DNA of 64,000 bases from DATGUN01 sp035301285 (lineage in GTDB: Bacteria > Bacillota > Bacilli > Bacillales > Amphibacillaceae): NCBI GenBank assembly GCA_035301285.1, contig DATGUN010000017.1, positions 62,001 to 126,000 on the forward strand, in the 5' to 3' direction. A program made the position numbers and the translations under genes. Positions 52,969 through 61,375 of the stretch are shown here, piece after piece. The notes beneath the pieces were generated by a model. The model had not been told where the DNA came from, did no database searches, and saw nothing but the letters and a program-made list of their open reading frames with translations. The first letter of the stretch is position 1; each line of letters starts with the position of its first letter.

Positions 52969-54714
52969 TTAATGTGTTGTCATGATCTCTTTCCTATCTT
53001 GATATTGAATATTATAGATGCGTTCATATGCCCCGTTGTTTGTGATCAATTCATCATGTGTCCCACGCTCGGCAATACGCCCCTCTTCTAGGACAAGTAT
53101 TTCATCAGCATGTTTCAACGAAGAAATTCTATGGGCAATGATAAATGTCGTTCGGCCCTTCATAACCTCTTTCAATGCTTTTTGAATCTTGAATTCCGTT
53201 TCCATATCAACGGCTGACGTGGCATCATCGAGAACAAGGATGCTTGGGTCGATACAAATCGCCCGCGCTATCGACAAACGCTGCTTTTGTCCACCTGACA
53301 GACCCATACCGCGCTCACCGAGTAAAGTTTGATACGCCTTGGGCATCTTCATTATGAAATCGTGTGCCTGGGCGCGTTTAGCGGCATCGACAATCTGTTC
53401 ATCAGTCACATCCGGATTGCCGAATGCAATGTTTTCTCGAATCGTAGTCGAAAAAAGAAAAGGTTCCTGCAGAACAAAACCGATACTGCTTCGGAGCCTA
53501 CGCAATGTATAGTCCGAAGCTGGCCGTCCATCAATGAGAACATCTCCTGACTCAGGCTCATAGAAACGAGTGATCAGCTGTGTTATGCTCGTTTTTCCCG
53601 ATCCGGTCGAACCGATCAAACCAATTGTTTTTCCTTGGGGTGCATCAAATGATATATGCTTCAATGCAGCATCATCATCCTTAACATAGGTAAGCGTGAC
53701 ATCATTAAACGTGACATGTCCTTCAATTGGTGTATCGAGTGCATTTTCTTTTTCGACAATATCTTCTTTGGCGTCCAATATTTCAGTCAACCGTTCACCG
53801 TTCGCCTTAGCTTGTGTAAACATATTAATGATGAAACCCAAACTTGTCAACGGGTCAAGGATATACCATACCAGACTGAAAAAAGCGACAAGCCCCCCTA
53901 AAGAAAGGTCGTCATTCATGACAAGGTAGCCACCATATCCCAAAAGCAAGACAACGCATATGTTGCCAATCAATTCCATCAGCGGGAAGAACTTGGCCCA
54001 TAATTTTGACGTTTCGATATAATAATCCCTGTATTGGACGTTTCTGTGAGAAAATCTTTCTACTTCAAAATCCTCACGGGAAAGGGATTTAACGGTTGTC
54101 ATACCTCCGATGTTTTCTTGCACTCGTGTGTTTAACTTTCCGAATGATTTTCGTATGCGCGTAAATGCCGGATGAACACGTCTGTCAAAACGATAGACGA
54201 CAACTGCAAGAAATGGCATGGCAGCCATAGTTACCAATGCTAATGGAATCGAATAAAAAAACATGACAAACAAACTGATAGTGATGAGCAATATAACCCG
54301 TAACACATCACCGATGGCAACGGATAAAAACCCCCTGAACTGGTTGACATCTGCTGTCAGCCTGGACATTAAGTCACCGGTTCTTGCATTATCATAGTAT
54401 TTAAATGATAAAACTTGTAACTTATCATACAGTGCTTCAAGTAAATCATACACAGCAATAATACCGAAAAGATCACCCAAATATTGATGAAGGTATATGG
54501 AAATGCCTTTGATCAACATAAGTACCAAAAATACAATACATATATACGGTATTAACGAGTATTTATCTTCGAGAACGACATTGTCAATCGTAATCTGCAA
54601 AACAACAGGATACACAACTGTAATACCGGTTACAAACAACAGAAAAAATAAAGACAAATATAAGTACTTTCGGTATGGCCAATAATATTCCTTTAACCTT
54701 TTAAACGTATCCAA
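52969..54714 (-). CDS. ABC exporter, half-transporter with degenerate ATP site (YknU/MdlA-like)
   Basis: 581 residues from TTG 54714 (GGGGGGAG upstream). Six-helix membrane domain (about 15-315), Walker A GSTGSGKTS at 368-376, normal signature LSGGQ at 472-476, and Walker B LVLDD where D497 replaces the catalytic Glu. Its Walker motifs together with the partner's deviant LSAGE would form the degenerate nucleotide site. The N-terminus MDTFKRLKEYYWPYRKYLYL resembles B. subtilis YknU. Upstream gene of the pair. Confidence 0.92.
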   Translation of the reverse strand: MDTFKRLKEYYWPYRKYLYLSLFFLLFVTGITVVYPVVLQITIDNVVLEDKYSLIPYICIVFLVLMLIKGISIYLHQYLGDLFGIIAVYDLLEALYDKLQVLSFKYYDNARTGDLMSRLTADVNQFRGFLSVAIGDVLRVILLITISLFVMFFYSIPLALVTMAAMPFLAVVVYRFDRRVHPAFTRIRKSFGKLNTRVQENIGGMTTVKSLSREDFEVERFSHRNVQYRDYYIETSKLWAKFFPLMELIGNICVVLLLGYGGYLVMNDDLSLGGLVAFFSLVWYILDPLTSLGFIINMFTQAKANGERLTEILDAKEDIVEKENALDTPIEGHVTFNDVTLTYVKDDDAALKHISFDAPQGKTIGLIGSTGSGKTSITQLITRFYEPESGDVLIDGRPASDYTLRRLRSSIGFVLQEPFLFSTTIRENIAFGNPDVTDEQIVDAAKRAQAHDFIMKMPKAYQTLLGERGMGLSGGQKQRLSIARAICIDPSILVLDDATSAVDMETEFKIQKALKEVMKGRTTFIIAHRISSLKHADEILVLEEGRIAERGTHDELITNNGAYERIYNIQYQDRKEIMTTH

Positions 54715-55090
54715 GCCCGCTCCCCCCTTAATGATTTGTTTTAACGTAACTCCTAATATAACGGTTTCCGAAATAAATTGCTACCCTTTAGCTCCATTTT
54801 TTTAAAATTTTTGGTTAAATTGTAAACCGAGTCTAAAGTTTAAATAAATTGATAATTCATCATCCAACCATCCCTGAATGTTCGATCAAATTAGTATCGA
54901 CTATGTCCCAGTACATTTAAATTCGACCACGAATACATTTTAACATTAAAAAAAAGACGAACAATGCTTTTTGATTCAACCGGAAACACTCGCATCATTC
55001 GCCTTTAACAATACATACAGCTGGATACCTCAATCGAACCAATTCAGTCATGGATATTCTTTAAGACAAAAGATTCTAATGCGACTCTAC
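54715..55090. other. Intergenic region between ykuV and the ABC exporter
   Basis: A/T-rich, no gene, hairpin terminator or operator recognised; the exporter promoter is presumably here. Confidence 0.5.
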
Positions 55091-55537
55091 TCACGATGAT
55101 TTTCGTACTATTCGATGTATTCGTCTCTCAAATAAACCCATTGTGGAGGCGCTTGCTTGATTATAACGTAAAACGCCATGTTCATCAAAAATATAATAAC
55201 TCGGTACTGTTTGATTTCTGAAAACTTTTGTGAGTCTGTCATCATTATCCACTGCTACTGGATAATGCATTTGGTATTCATTCACCACATCACGTATTTT
55301 TTTTATATCCTTGTCTTCATCTGAACGTGGCATATGAACACCCACTACATTTAAATCTTCGCTATATTGCTTTTGTAAGATATTTATCCTTTTTAATTGG
55401 CTTTTGCATGAAGAACAACTGATTGACCAAAAATGAACAAGTGTCGGCTTCCCTTGCAGCTCCTTCTTGATGACCGAATGGGTATTCATCCAGGTTTTCA
55501 CTACATTTAAATCAGGCATTTCATCACGTAGTCGCAT
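55091..55537 (-). CDS. ykuV: Thiol-disulfide oxidoreductase YkuV
   Basis: 148 residues, the same length as B. subtilis YkuV. Thioredoxin fold of the TlpA/AhpC type with redox motif CSSC (residues 40-43) in VHFWSISCSSCKSQLKRI, and VHMPRSDEDKD after it. No signal peptide, so cytoplasmic, unlike the related StoA and ResA. Start ATG 55537 after GGGGG. The physiological partner is unknown; thioredoxin-like reductase activity is known for the orthologue. Confidence 0.93.
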   Translation of the reverse strand: MRLRDEMPDLNVVKTWMNTHSVIKKELQGKPTLVHFWSISCSSCKSQLKRINILQKQYSEDLNVVGVHMPRSDEDKDIKKIRDVVNEYQMHYPVAVDNDDRLTKVFRNQTVPSYYIFDEHGVLRYNQASASTMGLFERRIHRIVRKSS

Positions 55538-55746
55538 TGTATATCCCCCAATAAATGAATGTCGTAACTAAATCACACCAACGATTTAGTTCACTCTATT
55601 CTATTCATATCCATACAGAACGATACACTCTGCGCTCATCCCACTTAATGCGGATCTGTTGATACGGGATGTGAGGATTGATAACCCGTGAAAGCCGGTT
55701 CACTCTAGATCGTTCACCTGTTTATTACATTCCTTGGTTAGTCCTT

Positions 55747-56190
55747 TTAATATTTTTGTTGATAATAATCACGTTTCATCTGTTTTAAAATCGCCCTTCG
55801 TGTTAATATACCGGCAAAATATCCTTCATCGTCCACGACACATATAAAAGGGTAGTTGATGACCTTATCAAGTCCCTTTAATAATGTATCCTCTTTTTTC
55901 AATACTGGTATATCTTCATTGATCACTTCGCGGACATATAGTTCTGATAGTTTTTCACCTTCAAAATGTTCAAGGCCAATAATTTGATTCAAAATGACGG
56001 TTTTCCCGATTGTTCCCGCCAACTTATAAGATGTATCCAGTACAGGCACTGCTGAATAACCGGATTTAACCAATACGAGCAATGCATGTTCCAAAGGATT
56101 ATTTAATTGCACATGTGCCACTTTATCCGCTGATATCATCACATCAGCCACTGTAAATTGAGTTAAATGATTATCTTGTATTAAATCCAT
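55747..56190 (-). CDS. darB: Cyclic di-AMP-binding CBS protein DarB (CbpB)
   Basis: 147 residues from ATG 56190 (AAAGGAG seven bases before), the family length. Two CBS domains (about 15-70 and 85-140); MISADKVAHVQLNNPLEHALLVLVKSGYSAVPVLDTSYKL is nearly the B. subtilis YkuL sequence. The apo form of the orthologue activates the (p)ppGpp synthetase Rel and pyruvate carboxylase; c-di-AMP prevents this. With ktrC it is one of two c-di-AMP targets in the window. The 209 bases after it up to 55538 hold nothing recognisable. Confidence 0.93.
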   Translation of the reverse strand: MDLIQDNHLTQFTVADVMISADKVAHVQLNNPLEHALLVLVKSGYSAVPVLDTSYKLAGTIGKTVILNQIIGLEHFEGEKLSELYVREVINEDIPVLKKEDTLLKGLDKVINYPFICVVDDEGYFAGILTRRAILKQMKRDYYQQKY

Positions 56191-56339
56191 AATAAAGCTC
56201 CTTTTCGAATATGAAATGAAACATATCCATATTAATTCTCGTAGATAGGAGTTATACATGATATTTCATCTCTAGTTTATCATAATTAATAAGAAGAAAC
56301 ATGGATTCCATCCTTGCATTTTCTCTCTCTTACCATTAC

Positions 56340-56361
56340 TATATGGGCATACACTCATATA
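56340..56361 (+). promoter_or_regulatory. Putative CzrA operator
   Basis: TATATGGGCATACACTCATA-type palindrome (ATATGGGC and, inverted, ATATGAGT) ending 17 bases before the czrA start codon. ArsR/SmtB zinc sensors bind ATATGAnC-type inverted repeats in front of their own operons. Confidence 0.6.
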
Positions 56362-56377
56362 CTTTAGAGGTGAGAAC

Positions 56378-56677
56378 ATGGAAAACAACACCTTGGATGA
56401 CACCTTGATCGATGACATCACTCGTACGTTCAAGGCATTGTCAGATCCAACCAGAATAAAAATTTTACATTTATTGTTTCAAAAAGAATGTTCAGTAAAC
56501 GAAATTTCAAACCATCTACACATGCATCAGTCGACCATTTCACATCAATTAGCCTATTTGAAGCAGCGACGTCTCGTTAAAAACAGACGTGAAAAAACGA
56601 TGTATATCTATTCGCCGGATGATTATCACGTCATGAATTTGTTGGAACAAGCGATCGAACATAGTAAACATATATAA
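56378..56677 (+). CDS. czrA: Zinc/cobalt-responsive ArsR/SmtB repressor CzrA
   Basis: 99 residues, winged-helix dimer that represses czcD until it binds Zn(II) or Co(II). The recognition-helix segment is MHQSTISHQLAYLKQRRLV. The alpha-5 metal site is fully conserved: D82, H84, H95 and H98, spaced as in CzrA (D-x-H...H-xx-H). There is no alpha-3 Cys site, so cadmium or lead sensing is unlikely. Sixteen bases before czcD, so one operon. Confidence 0.93.
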   Translation: MENNTLDDTLIDDITRTFKALSDPTRIKILHLLFQKECSVNEISNHLHMHQSTISHQLAYLKQRRLVKNRREKTMYIYSPDDYHVMNLLEQAIEHSKHI

Positions 56678-56693
56678 AAGGAGCGGATATATT

Positions 56694-57590
56694 TTGGGAC
56701 ACCATCATGATCACCATCACACAAACAACAAACGGGTCTTATTTTGGTGTTTTATTGCTATCTTCTCCTTTATGATTGTCGAAGTGATTGGTGGTTTCTT
56801 AACAAACAGTCTTGCCTTATTATCCGATGCAGGACATATGCTCAGTGATGCATTTGCACTTGCATTAAGTCTATTCGCCTTCAAAATCGGCGAAAAACAG
56901 GCTACAGAAGATAAAACGTTTGGTTTTAAACGTTTTGAAATTATTGCAGCCTTCATTAACGGACTCACTTTGATCATCATTTCCTTATACATTTTTTATG
57001 AGGCGTATAATCGTTTTTTAACACCACCGAATGTAAGTGGCCAAATGATGTTTATAGCTATTCTGGGACTGATTGTAAATATCATCGTTTTTTGGATGCT
57101 TATGCGAGGTGGTTCACAAGACAATTTAAATATAAAGAGTGCCCTTCTTCATGTCCTAGGTGATTTACTTGGTTCAATCGGTGCCATTGTAGCAGGGATT
57201 TTAATTTTTGCATTTGGCTGGAATATTGCCGATCCGATTGCAAGTGTCATTGTAGCCATCTTGATTTTAGTATCCGCCATACGGATTACAAAAGATTCAC
57301 TCCATGTTTTAATGGAAGGGAAACCATACGATATTAACGCAGAAGATGTAAAACAAACGCTCGAAAAATTATACGGTGTTGTAGAAGTTCATGATTTGCA
57401 TATATGGTCAATCACAGCAGAATTCCCTACATTGACATGTCATTTAGTCGTCGAAAATAACATCGATCGTGATTATTTATTACTGGAAGCAAATCATACA
57501 ATCAAAAATAATTATCAAATAGCCCACTGTACCATACAAATAGAGGGTTCCGATACAAAACAACATCAAAATTGCGATTTCTGCCATTGA
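56694..57590 (+). CDS. czcD: Cation diffusion facilitator, zinc/cadmium/cobalt exporter CzcD
   Basis: 298 residues from TTG 56694 (AAAGGAGCGG upstream). His-rich N-terminus GHHHDHHH, six membrane segments, and a cytoplasmic C-terminal metal domain. Transport-site residues are visible in LLSDAGHMLSDAFAL (helix 2) and LLHVLGDLLGSIG (helix 5, HxxxD). Proton-coupled efflux of Zn, Cd or Co, regulated by the upstream CzrA. Confidence 0.94.
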   Translation: MGHHHDHHHTNNKRVLFWCFIAIFSFMIVEVIGGFLTNSLALLSDAGHMLSDAFALALSLFAFKIGEKQATEDKTFGFKRFEIIAAFINGLTLIIISLYIFYEAYNRFLTPPNVSGQMMFIAILGLIVNIIVFWMLMRGGSQDNLNIKSALLHVLGDLLGSIGAIVAGILIFAFGWNIADPIASVIVAILILVSAIRITKDSLHVLMEGKPYDINAEDVKQTLEKLYGVVEVHDLHIWSITAEFPTLTCHLVVENNIDRDYLLLEANHTIKNNYQIAHCTIQIEGSDTKQHQNCDFCH

Positions 57591-57648
57591 TATTATACCG
57601 AAAAACGTCCATAATAAATAAAATGACAAAATGATAAAATGAGGTTAA

Positions 57649-58287
57649 ATGATGAAAATACAACCATTTACTAAAAAAGAAGAAGTCGCCCACGCCATCA
57701 CGCATGGCATTGGTGTACTGTTAAGTATTGCGGGATTGGTTTTATTGATTATATTTGCATCCCTTGAAGGGAACCCGTGGCTGATCGTCTCTGTTACCGT
57801 ATTTGGTACAACAATGCTGCTCATGTATCTCGCATCGACAATTGTTCATAGTTTGCCTGTAGGTAAATGGAAAGATATATTCCAGATTTTTGATCATTCT
57901 TCCATTTACTTGTTTATCGCCGGTACTTACACACCCTTTTTGCTCGTCTCTTTACGCAGTGAAATAGGCTGGACCCTATTCGGTATTATATGGGGCATTG
58001 CAATAATCGGTGTTGTATTTAAAATCTTTTTCGTGAAAAAATTTATTGTCATGTCTACACTGTTTTATATTTTCATGGGATGGCTTATTGTTTTTGCATG
58101 GGAGCCGCTCACAAAGGTGTTGGACGGTGCCGGGCTCAACTTATTGATCATCGGCGGTCTCTTTTATACGATCGGGGCGGTATTTTTCATGTGGCGCAAG
58201 ATACCATACCACCACGCTATCTGGCATCTTTTTGTGTTAGCCGGTTCCACCTTTCACTTCTTTTCTATATTTTACTATGTCATTTAA
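57649..58287 (+). CDS. trhA: PAQR/hemolysin III family membrane protein TrhA
   Basis: 212 residues (ATG 57652 is equally possible, GAGGTT before it). Seven membrane segments with the PAQR metal residues: EEVAHAITHGIG near the N-terminus, DHSSIYLFIAGTYTP after the third segment, and HAIWHLFVLAGSTFHFFSI at the end. Proteins of this family act in membrane lipid homeostasis; true haemolysin activity is doubtful. Confidence 0.93.
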   Translation: MMKIQPFTKKEEVAHAITHGIGVLLSIAGLVLLIIFASLEGNPWLIVSVTVFGTTMLLMYLASTIVHSLPVGKWKDIFQIFDHSSIYLFIAGTYTPFLLVSLRSEIGWTLFGIIWGIAIIGVVFKIFFVKKFIVMSTLFYIFMGWLIVFAWEPLTKVLDGAGLNLLIIGGLFYTIGAVFFMWRKIPYHHAIWHLFVLAGSTFHFFSIFYYVI

Positions 58288-58302
58288 ATAAGCGTGCAGG
58301 GT

Positions 58303-58350
58303 GAAGTGCCCCCCTAAATTAGACCACATTCTAACTTAGGGGGGCACTTC
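58303..58350. repeat. Near-perfect 20-bp palindrome resembling joined IS ends
   Basis: GAAGTGCCCCCCTAA (58303-58317) pairs perfectly with TTAGGGGGGCACTTC (58336-58350), and pairing continues for five more bases after one A-C mismatch, leaving a 6-base loop. Each half looks like an IS3/IS150-group terminal repeat (TGCCCCCCTAAATTAGACC). No transposase is nearby. It lies between convergent trhA and fadH and could serve as a terminator, although T-runs are weak. Confidence 0.6.
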
Positions 58351-58404
58351 CGTTTCCAAACGATTGCATGCTTTTTTATTTGAAATCAATGTCAGGAAAT
58401 ATCT

Positions 58405-59172
58405 CTAAAACGGATGTTTATTCAACCATTGTCCCCCATCCAATGTAACAACTTCCCCATTCATAAACGATGCTTTTTCCGAAAGGATGAAGAAAGCAAG
58501 TTCCGCTATTTCCTCCGGCTTGCCCAATCGTTGTAATGGGACCGATCGGATGGTACGCTCAGCAGCATTTTCCGATTCAAGCAATTTATCTGCACCACCT
58601 GTTCGCTCAATAGGTCCAGGAGCAATTGCATTGACCCTTATGCCATATTTCGTTCCCCATTCAACGGCAAGTGTCCGTGTCATATTCAGAACACCTGCTT
58701 TTGCAGCAGAATTATGGATCACACCAGCTCCCGCATTCCATGCATATGTCGCAACCATATTTAATATGGCACCTGGTTTTTGGTTCTGGATCCAATGCTT
58801 CCCGACTTCTTGCGTACAATAAAATGTACCATTCAACACAATATCAATCACTGTGGTCCACCCATTAATCGACAGTTCCTCTGCGGGACATATAAAATTG
58901 CCGGCTGCATTATTTACCAAGCAGTCGATTTCACCATATGTCTTTACTGTTTCATCAACCATCCGCGTTACATCTTCCGGTCTCCGAACGTCCACTGTTA
59001 TAGTCGTTATATCACCTTTTGCTTCATCTTTAAGTTCCTTTTTAACATCTGATAATTTTTTCTCTGTTCTACCGGTAATCACAACATTTGCCCCTTCATA
59101 AGCAAATTTTTTCGCCATATATTTTCCCATTCCACTTGAGGCACCTGTAACAATAACCGTTTTACCCTTCAT
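58405..59172 (-). CDS. fadH: 2,4-dienoyl-CoA reductase FadH (short-chain dehydrogenase)
   Basis: 255 residues. Classical SDR fold: NAD(P)-binding TGASSGMG (residues 9-16), NNAAGNF near 88. The catalytic Ser/Tyr region is modified: VATYAWNAGAGVIHNSAAKAGV has Asn-Ser where most SDRs have the YxxSK tyrosine. The Lys (AAKAG) is kept. This is the pattern of the 2,4-dienoyl-CoA reductases (B. subtilis YkuF), which handle polyunsaturated acyl-CoAs. It is divergent from ykuE as in B. subtilis. Confidence 0.9.
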   Translation of the reverse strand: MKGKTVIVTGASSGMGKYMAKKFAYEGANVVITGRTEKKLSDVKKELKDEAKGDITTITVDVRRPEDVTRMVDETVKTYGEIDCLVNNAAGNFICPAEELSINGWTTVIDIVLNGTFYCTQEVGKHWIQNQKPGAILNMVATYAWNAGAGVIHNSAAKAGVLNMTRTLAVEWGTKYGIRVNAIAPGPIERTGGADKLLESENAAERTIRSVPLQRLGKPEEIAELAFFILSEKASFMNGEVVTLDGGQWLNKHPF

Positions 59173-59383
59173 CCAATCCCTCCATCTATTGAATTCTCTA
59201 GCTCAATCGTATGCATTTCACAAATAAATGTCAAAAATGGCTCAATATACGAATAGAATGAAATATATAGCCATAAGGACTACCCTGATTCTTTTATCAT
59301 CACGGATGATTTCCAGTAGTGCGGAAACCATGTGACATGCTATAATCTATAAAGAGTACGGATTTAAAGAGAGGTTAGAGGAA

Positions 59384-60241
59384 ATGAACAGACGGTCTTT
59401 TTTAAAACAAGTGATAGGTAGCGGTTTGGCATTAATAGGGCTTGGTGGCGGAACATATTACTATGCCCGGGAAATTGAACCTAGCCTTCTATCGATGCAC
59501 GAAGAAACCATACAATCCCCAAAAATACCAAATGGATTTCACAACTATAAAATTATACAATTTACCGATACACATATTGGCTTTCATTATACAGTAGAAC
59601 AACTGAAGGAATTGATCAAAAAAATCAATGCAGAACAACCCGATATTATTTTGTTCACCGGTGATCTCGTCGATTCTCCGCAAACGTATAACTGGGAAGG
59701 TGAACTCACTCAAGCTTTAACATCGCTTGAAGCCCCTGACGGCAAGTACTGGATATACGGAAACCATGATCATGGCGGTTATGGAACTCAAAAAATCAAC
59801 AGCGTTATGACCGACGGCGGTTTTACACTGCTGCAAAATGAATCAATCCCCATACAAAAAGGGAACGATACCTTCAATTTAGCTGGACTTGATGATGTCA
59901 TGCTAGGTCAACCAGATTTCGATGAAACATTCCGTGATGTCAATTCGGAACACTTTACCATGTTACTGATTCATGAGCCTGATTATGCGGATAAAACAGT
60001 CGATTACCCTGTCGACGTTCAAATTTCGGGACATAGTCACGGAGGACAAGTACGTTTCCCATTCATTGGGCATTTATACACACCTGCATACTCCGAAAAA
60101 TATGTTAAAGGAAAATTTCAGATAAACGATAGATTGACATTATATGTAAGTAAAGGCATTGGAACAACACGCTTACCTTACCGATTTTTATGTAAGCCCG
60201 AATTTAATGTATACACATTAAAACAAGGAACGTCTTCATAA
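59384..60241 (+). CDS. ykuE: YkuE family metallophosphoesterase, Tat substrate
   Basis: 285 residues. Twin-arginine signal NRRSFLK at residues 2-8 followed by a hydrophobic stretch (about 10-28), so exported folded by Tat. B. subtilis YkuE is a known TatAyCy substrate bound to the wall. Calcineurin-type metal motifs: FTDTHIG (about 59-65), FTGDLVDS (about 91-98), YGNHDHGG (about 123-130), IHEPD and GHSHGGQ. Its phosphoester substrate is unknown. Confidence 0.94.
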   Translation: MNRRSFLKQVIGSGLALIGLGGGTYYYAREIEPSLLSMHEETIQSPKIPNGFHNYKIIQFTDTHIGFHYTVEQLKELIKKINAEQPDIILFTGDLVDSPQTYNWEGELTQALTSLEAPDGKYWIYGNHDHGGYGTQKINSVMTDGGFTLLQNESIPIQKGNDTFNLAGLDDVMLGQPDFDETFRDVNSEHFTMLLIHEPDYADKTVDYPVDVQISGHSHGGQVRFPFIGHLYTPAYSEKYVKGKFQINDRLTLYVSKGIGTTRLPYRFLCKPEFNVYTLKQGTSS

Positions 60242-60386
60242 AATCATCATTTCATCCAGTAAGTGTGTATAAAACATATAATATTCCAAAAACAACCCTT
60301 GTTCTATTGCAAGAGTAACGATATTCCTGTAGGATGTAAGCAAGTCCTTACACGCCTATCAACTTTTTAAAAAAAGGAGGGATCCA

Positions 60387-60851
60387 ATGGATGAAAAGTC
60401 CTTAGATGAGATTGCCAAAGCGTTATTCACCGTCAATCGCCACGCAAAAACTGCGCCAGAACCGCAACATCTTTACTACATTAAAAAAGAAGCCATTAAA
60501 CGTTTACTGGAAAACGACGATGCAGAAAAAATAGGTCTTCATTTCTCAGACCACCCGAAATATAGTAACCAATATTCAACGCTACTCGTAAAGGTTGGCG
60601 ATTACTTTTTTCATGTCCCCCCTGTCAAACAAGATTTCAAAGAGCTGAAGCATTTGGGGACACTTGACCAAAGTTATCGTAACCCTCAAACGAAAATGGC
60701 ATTATCCTATGCAAAAAAAGTCATTTATCGTTATATTGATTGGAAACCAACGAAAAAGTCAGCCAGCAACAAACATTATTCATCATCCTATTACACTCCA
60801 TCATCCCTTGGAAAAATGGGATGGCCTCCCAAGAAATCATTTCGAAAATAA
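60387..60851 (+). CDS. ykyB: YkyB family protein
   Basis: 154 residues, AAAGGAGGG before ATG. Basic cytoplasmic protein; family segment LFTVNRHAKTAPEPQHLYYIKKEAIKRLL at the N-terminus, GKMGWPPKKSF near the end. Implicated in sporulation in B. subtilis screens only; biochemical function unknown. It is next to ykuE, as in B. subtilis. Confidence 0.92.
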   Translation: MDEKSLDEIAKALFTVNRHAKTAPEPQHLYYIKKEAIKRLLENDDAEKIGLHFSDHPKYSNQYSTLLVKVGDYFFHVPPVKQDFKELKHLGTLDQSYRNPQTKMALSYAKKVIYRYIDWKPTKKSASNKHYSSSYYTPSSLGKMGWPPKKSFRK

Positions 60852-60861
60852 TAACGTCATC

Positions 60862-60892
60862 AAAAAAGCGTATCGACTCATACGCTTTTTTT
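60862..60892. terminator. Bidirectional terminator after ykyB
   Basis: 12-bp stem AAAAAAGCGTAT/ATACGCTTTTTT with a 6-base loop, between convergent genes. Confidence 0.88.
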
Positions 60893-60895
60893 CAT

Positions 60896-61252
60896 TCACT
60901 TTTGAAGCAAGTAATGAACAACATTTATGACAATGAGAGCCATGCCGAATATTGTGAATGTCGTTAAGGCATCCTTAAGCAACAATGTAAATCCACCTTG
61001 CCCTTGCTCTTCTTTCATGATGGTTATTAACATCAAAATAACAAGTAATACTAAACTGCTAATGATATAAGTTAATAGTTTGTAGGCATTTTTATGTAGG
61101 AGCACTTGAATAATCGGCCGCAGCATGATGTATAAAATGATGATACATATCATAAACAGCACCATATAGATATGGCTTTTTTTGACACCAAGTATGGCAA
61201 GTTTTTGCATATTGATCCATTCCGTATATAACATGCTTCCCGAATCCAGCAC
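60896..61252 (-). CDS. Small three-pass membrane protein, unknown
   Basis: Up to 118 residues; the start is uncertain (ATG 61252, 61234 or 61210), because GGGAAG lies only one base before 61234 and GGAATGGA is near 61210. Three membrane segments at about residues 28-47, 60-80 and 93-114, with a short soluble loop KEEQGQGGFTLLLKDALTTF between the last two. No family recognised. It stands alone between ykyB and the EamA gene. Confidence 0.65.
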   Translation of the reverse strand: MLDSGSMLYTEWINMQKLAILGVKKSHIYMVLFMICIIILYIMLRPIIQVLLHKNAYKLLTYIISSLVLLVILMLITIMKEEQGQGGFTLLLKDALTTFTIFGMALIVINVVHYLLQK

Positions 61253-61375
61253 TGTCCATCACCATCCTATATACAAAGTTTTTACAAAACTAGCAACATA
61301 TATACATTGGAATGGTTCCTTAACTAAACTGATATTGCTATAATGAACCTTAATGATGATTAGGAGGGAAAAAGA

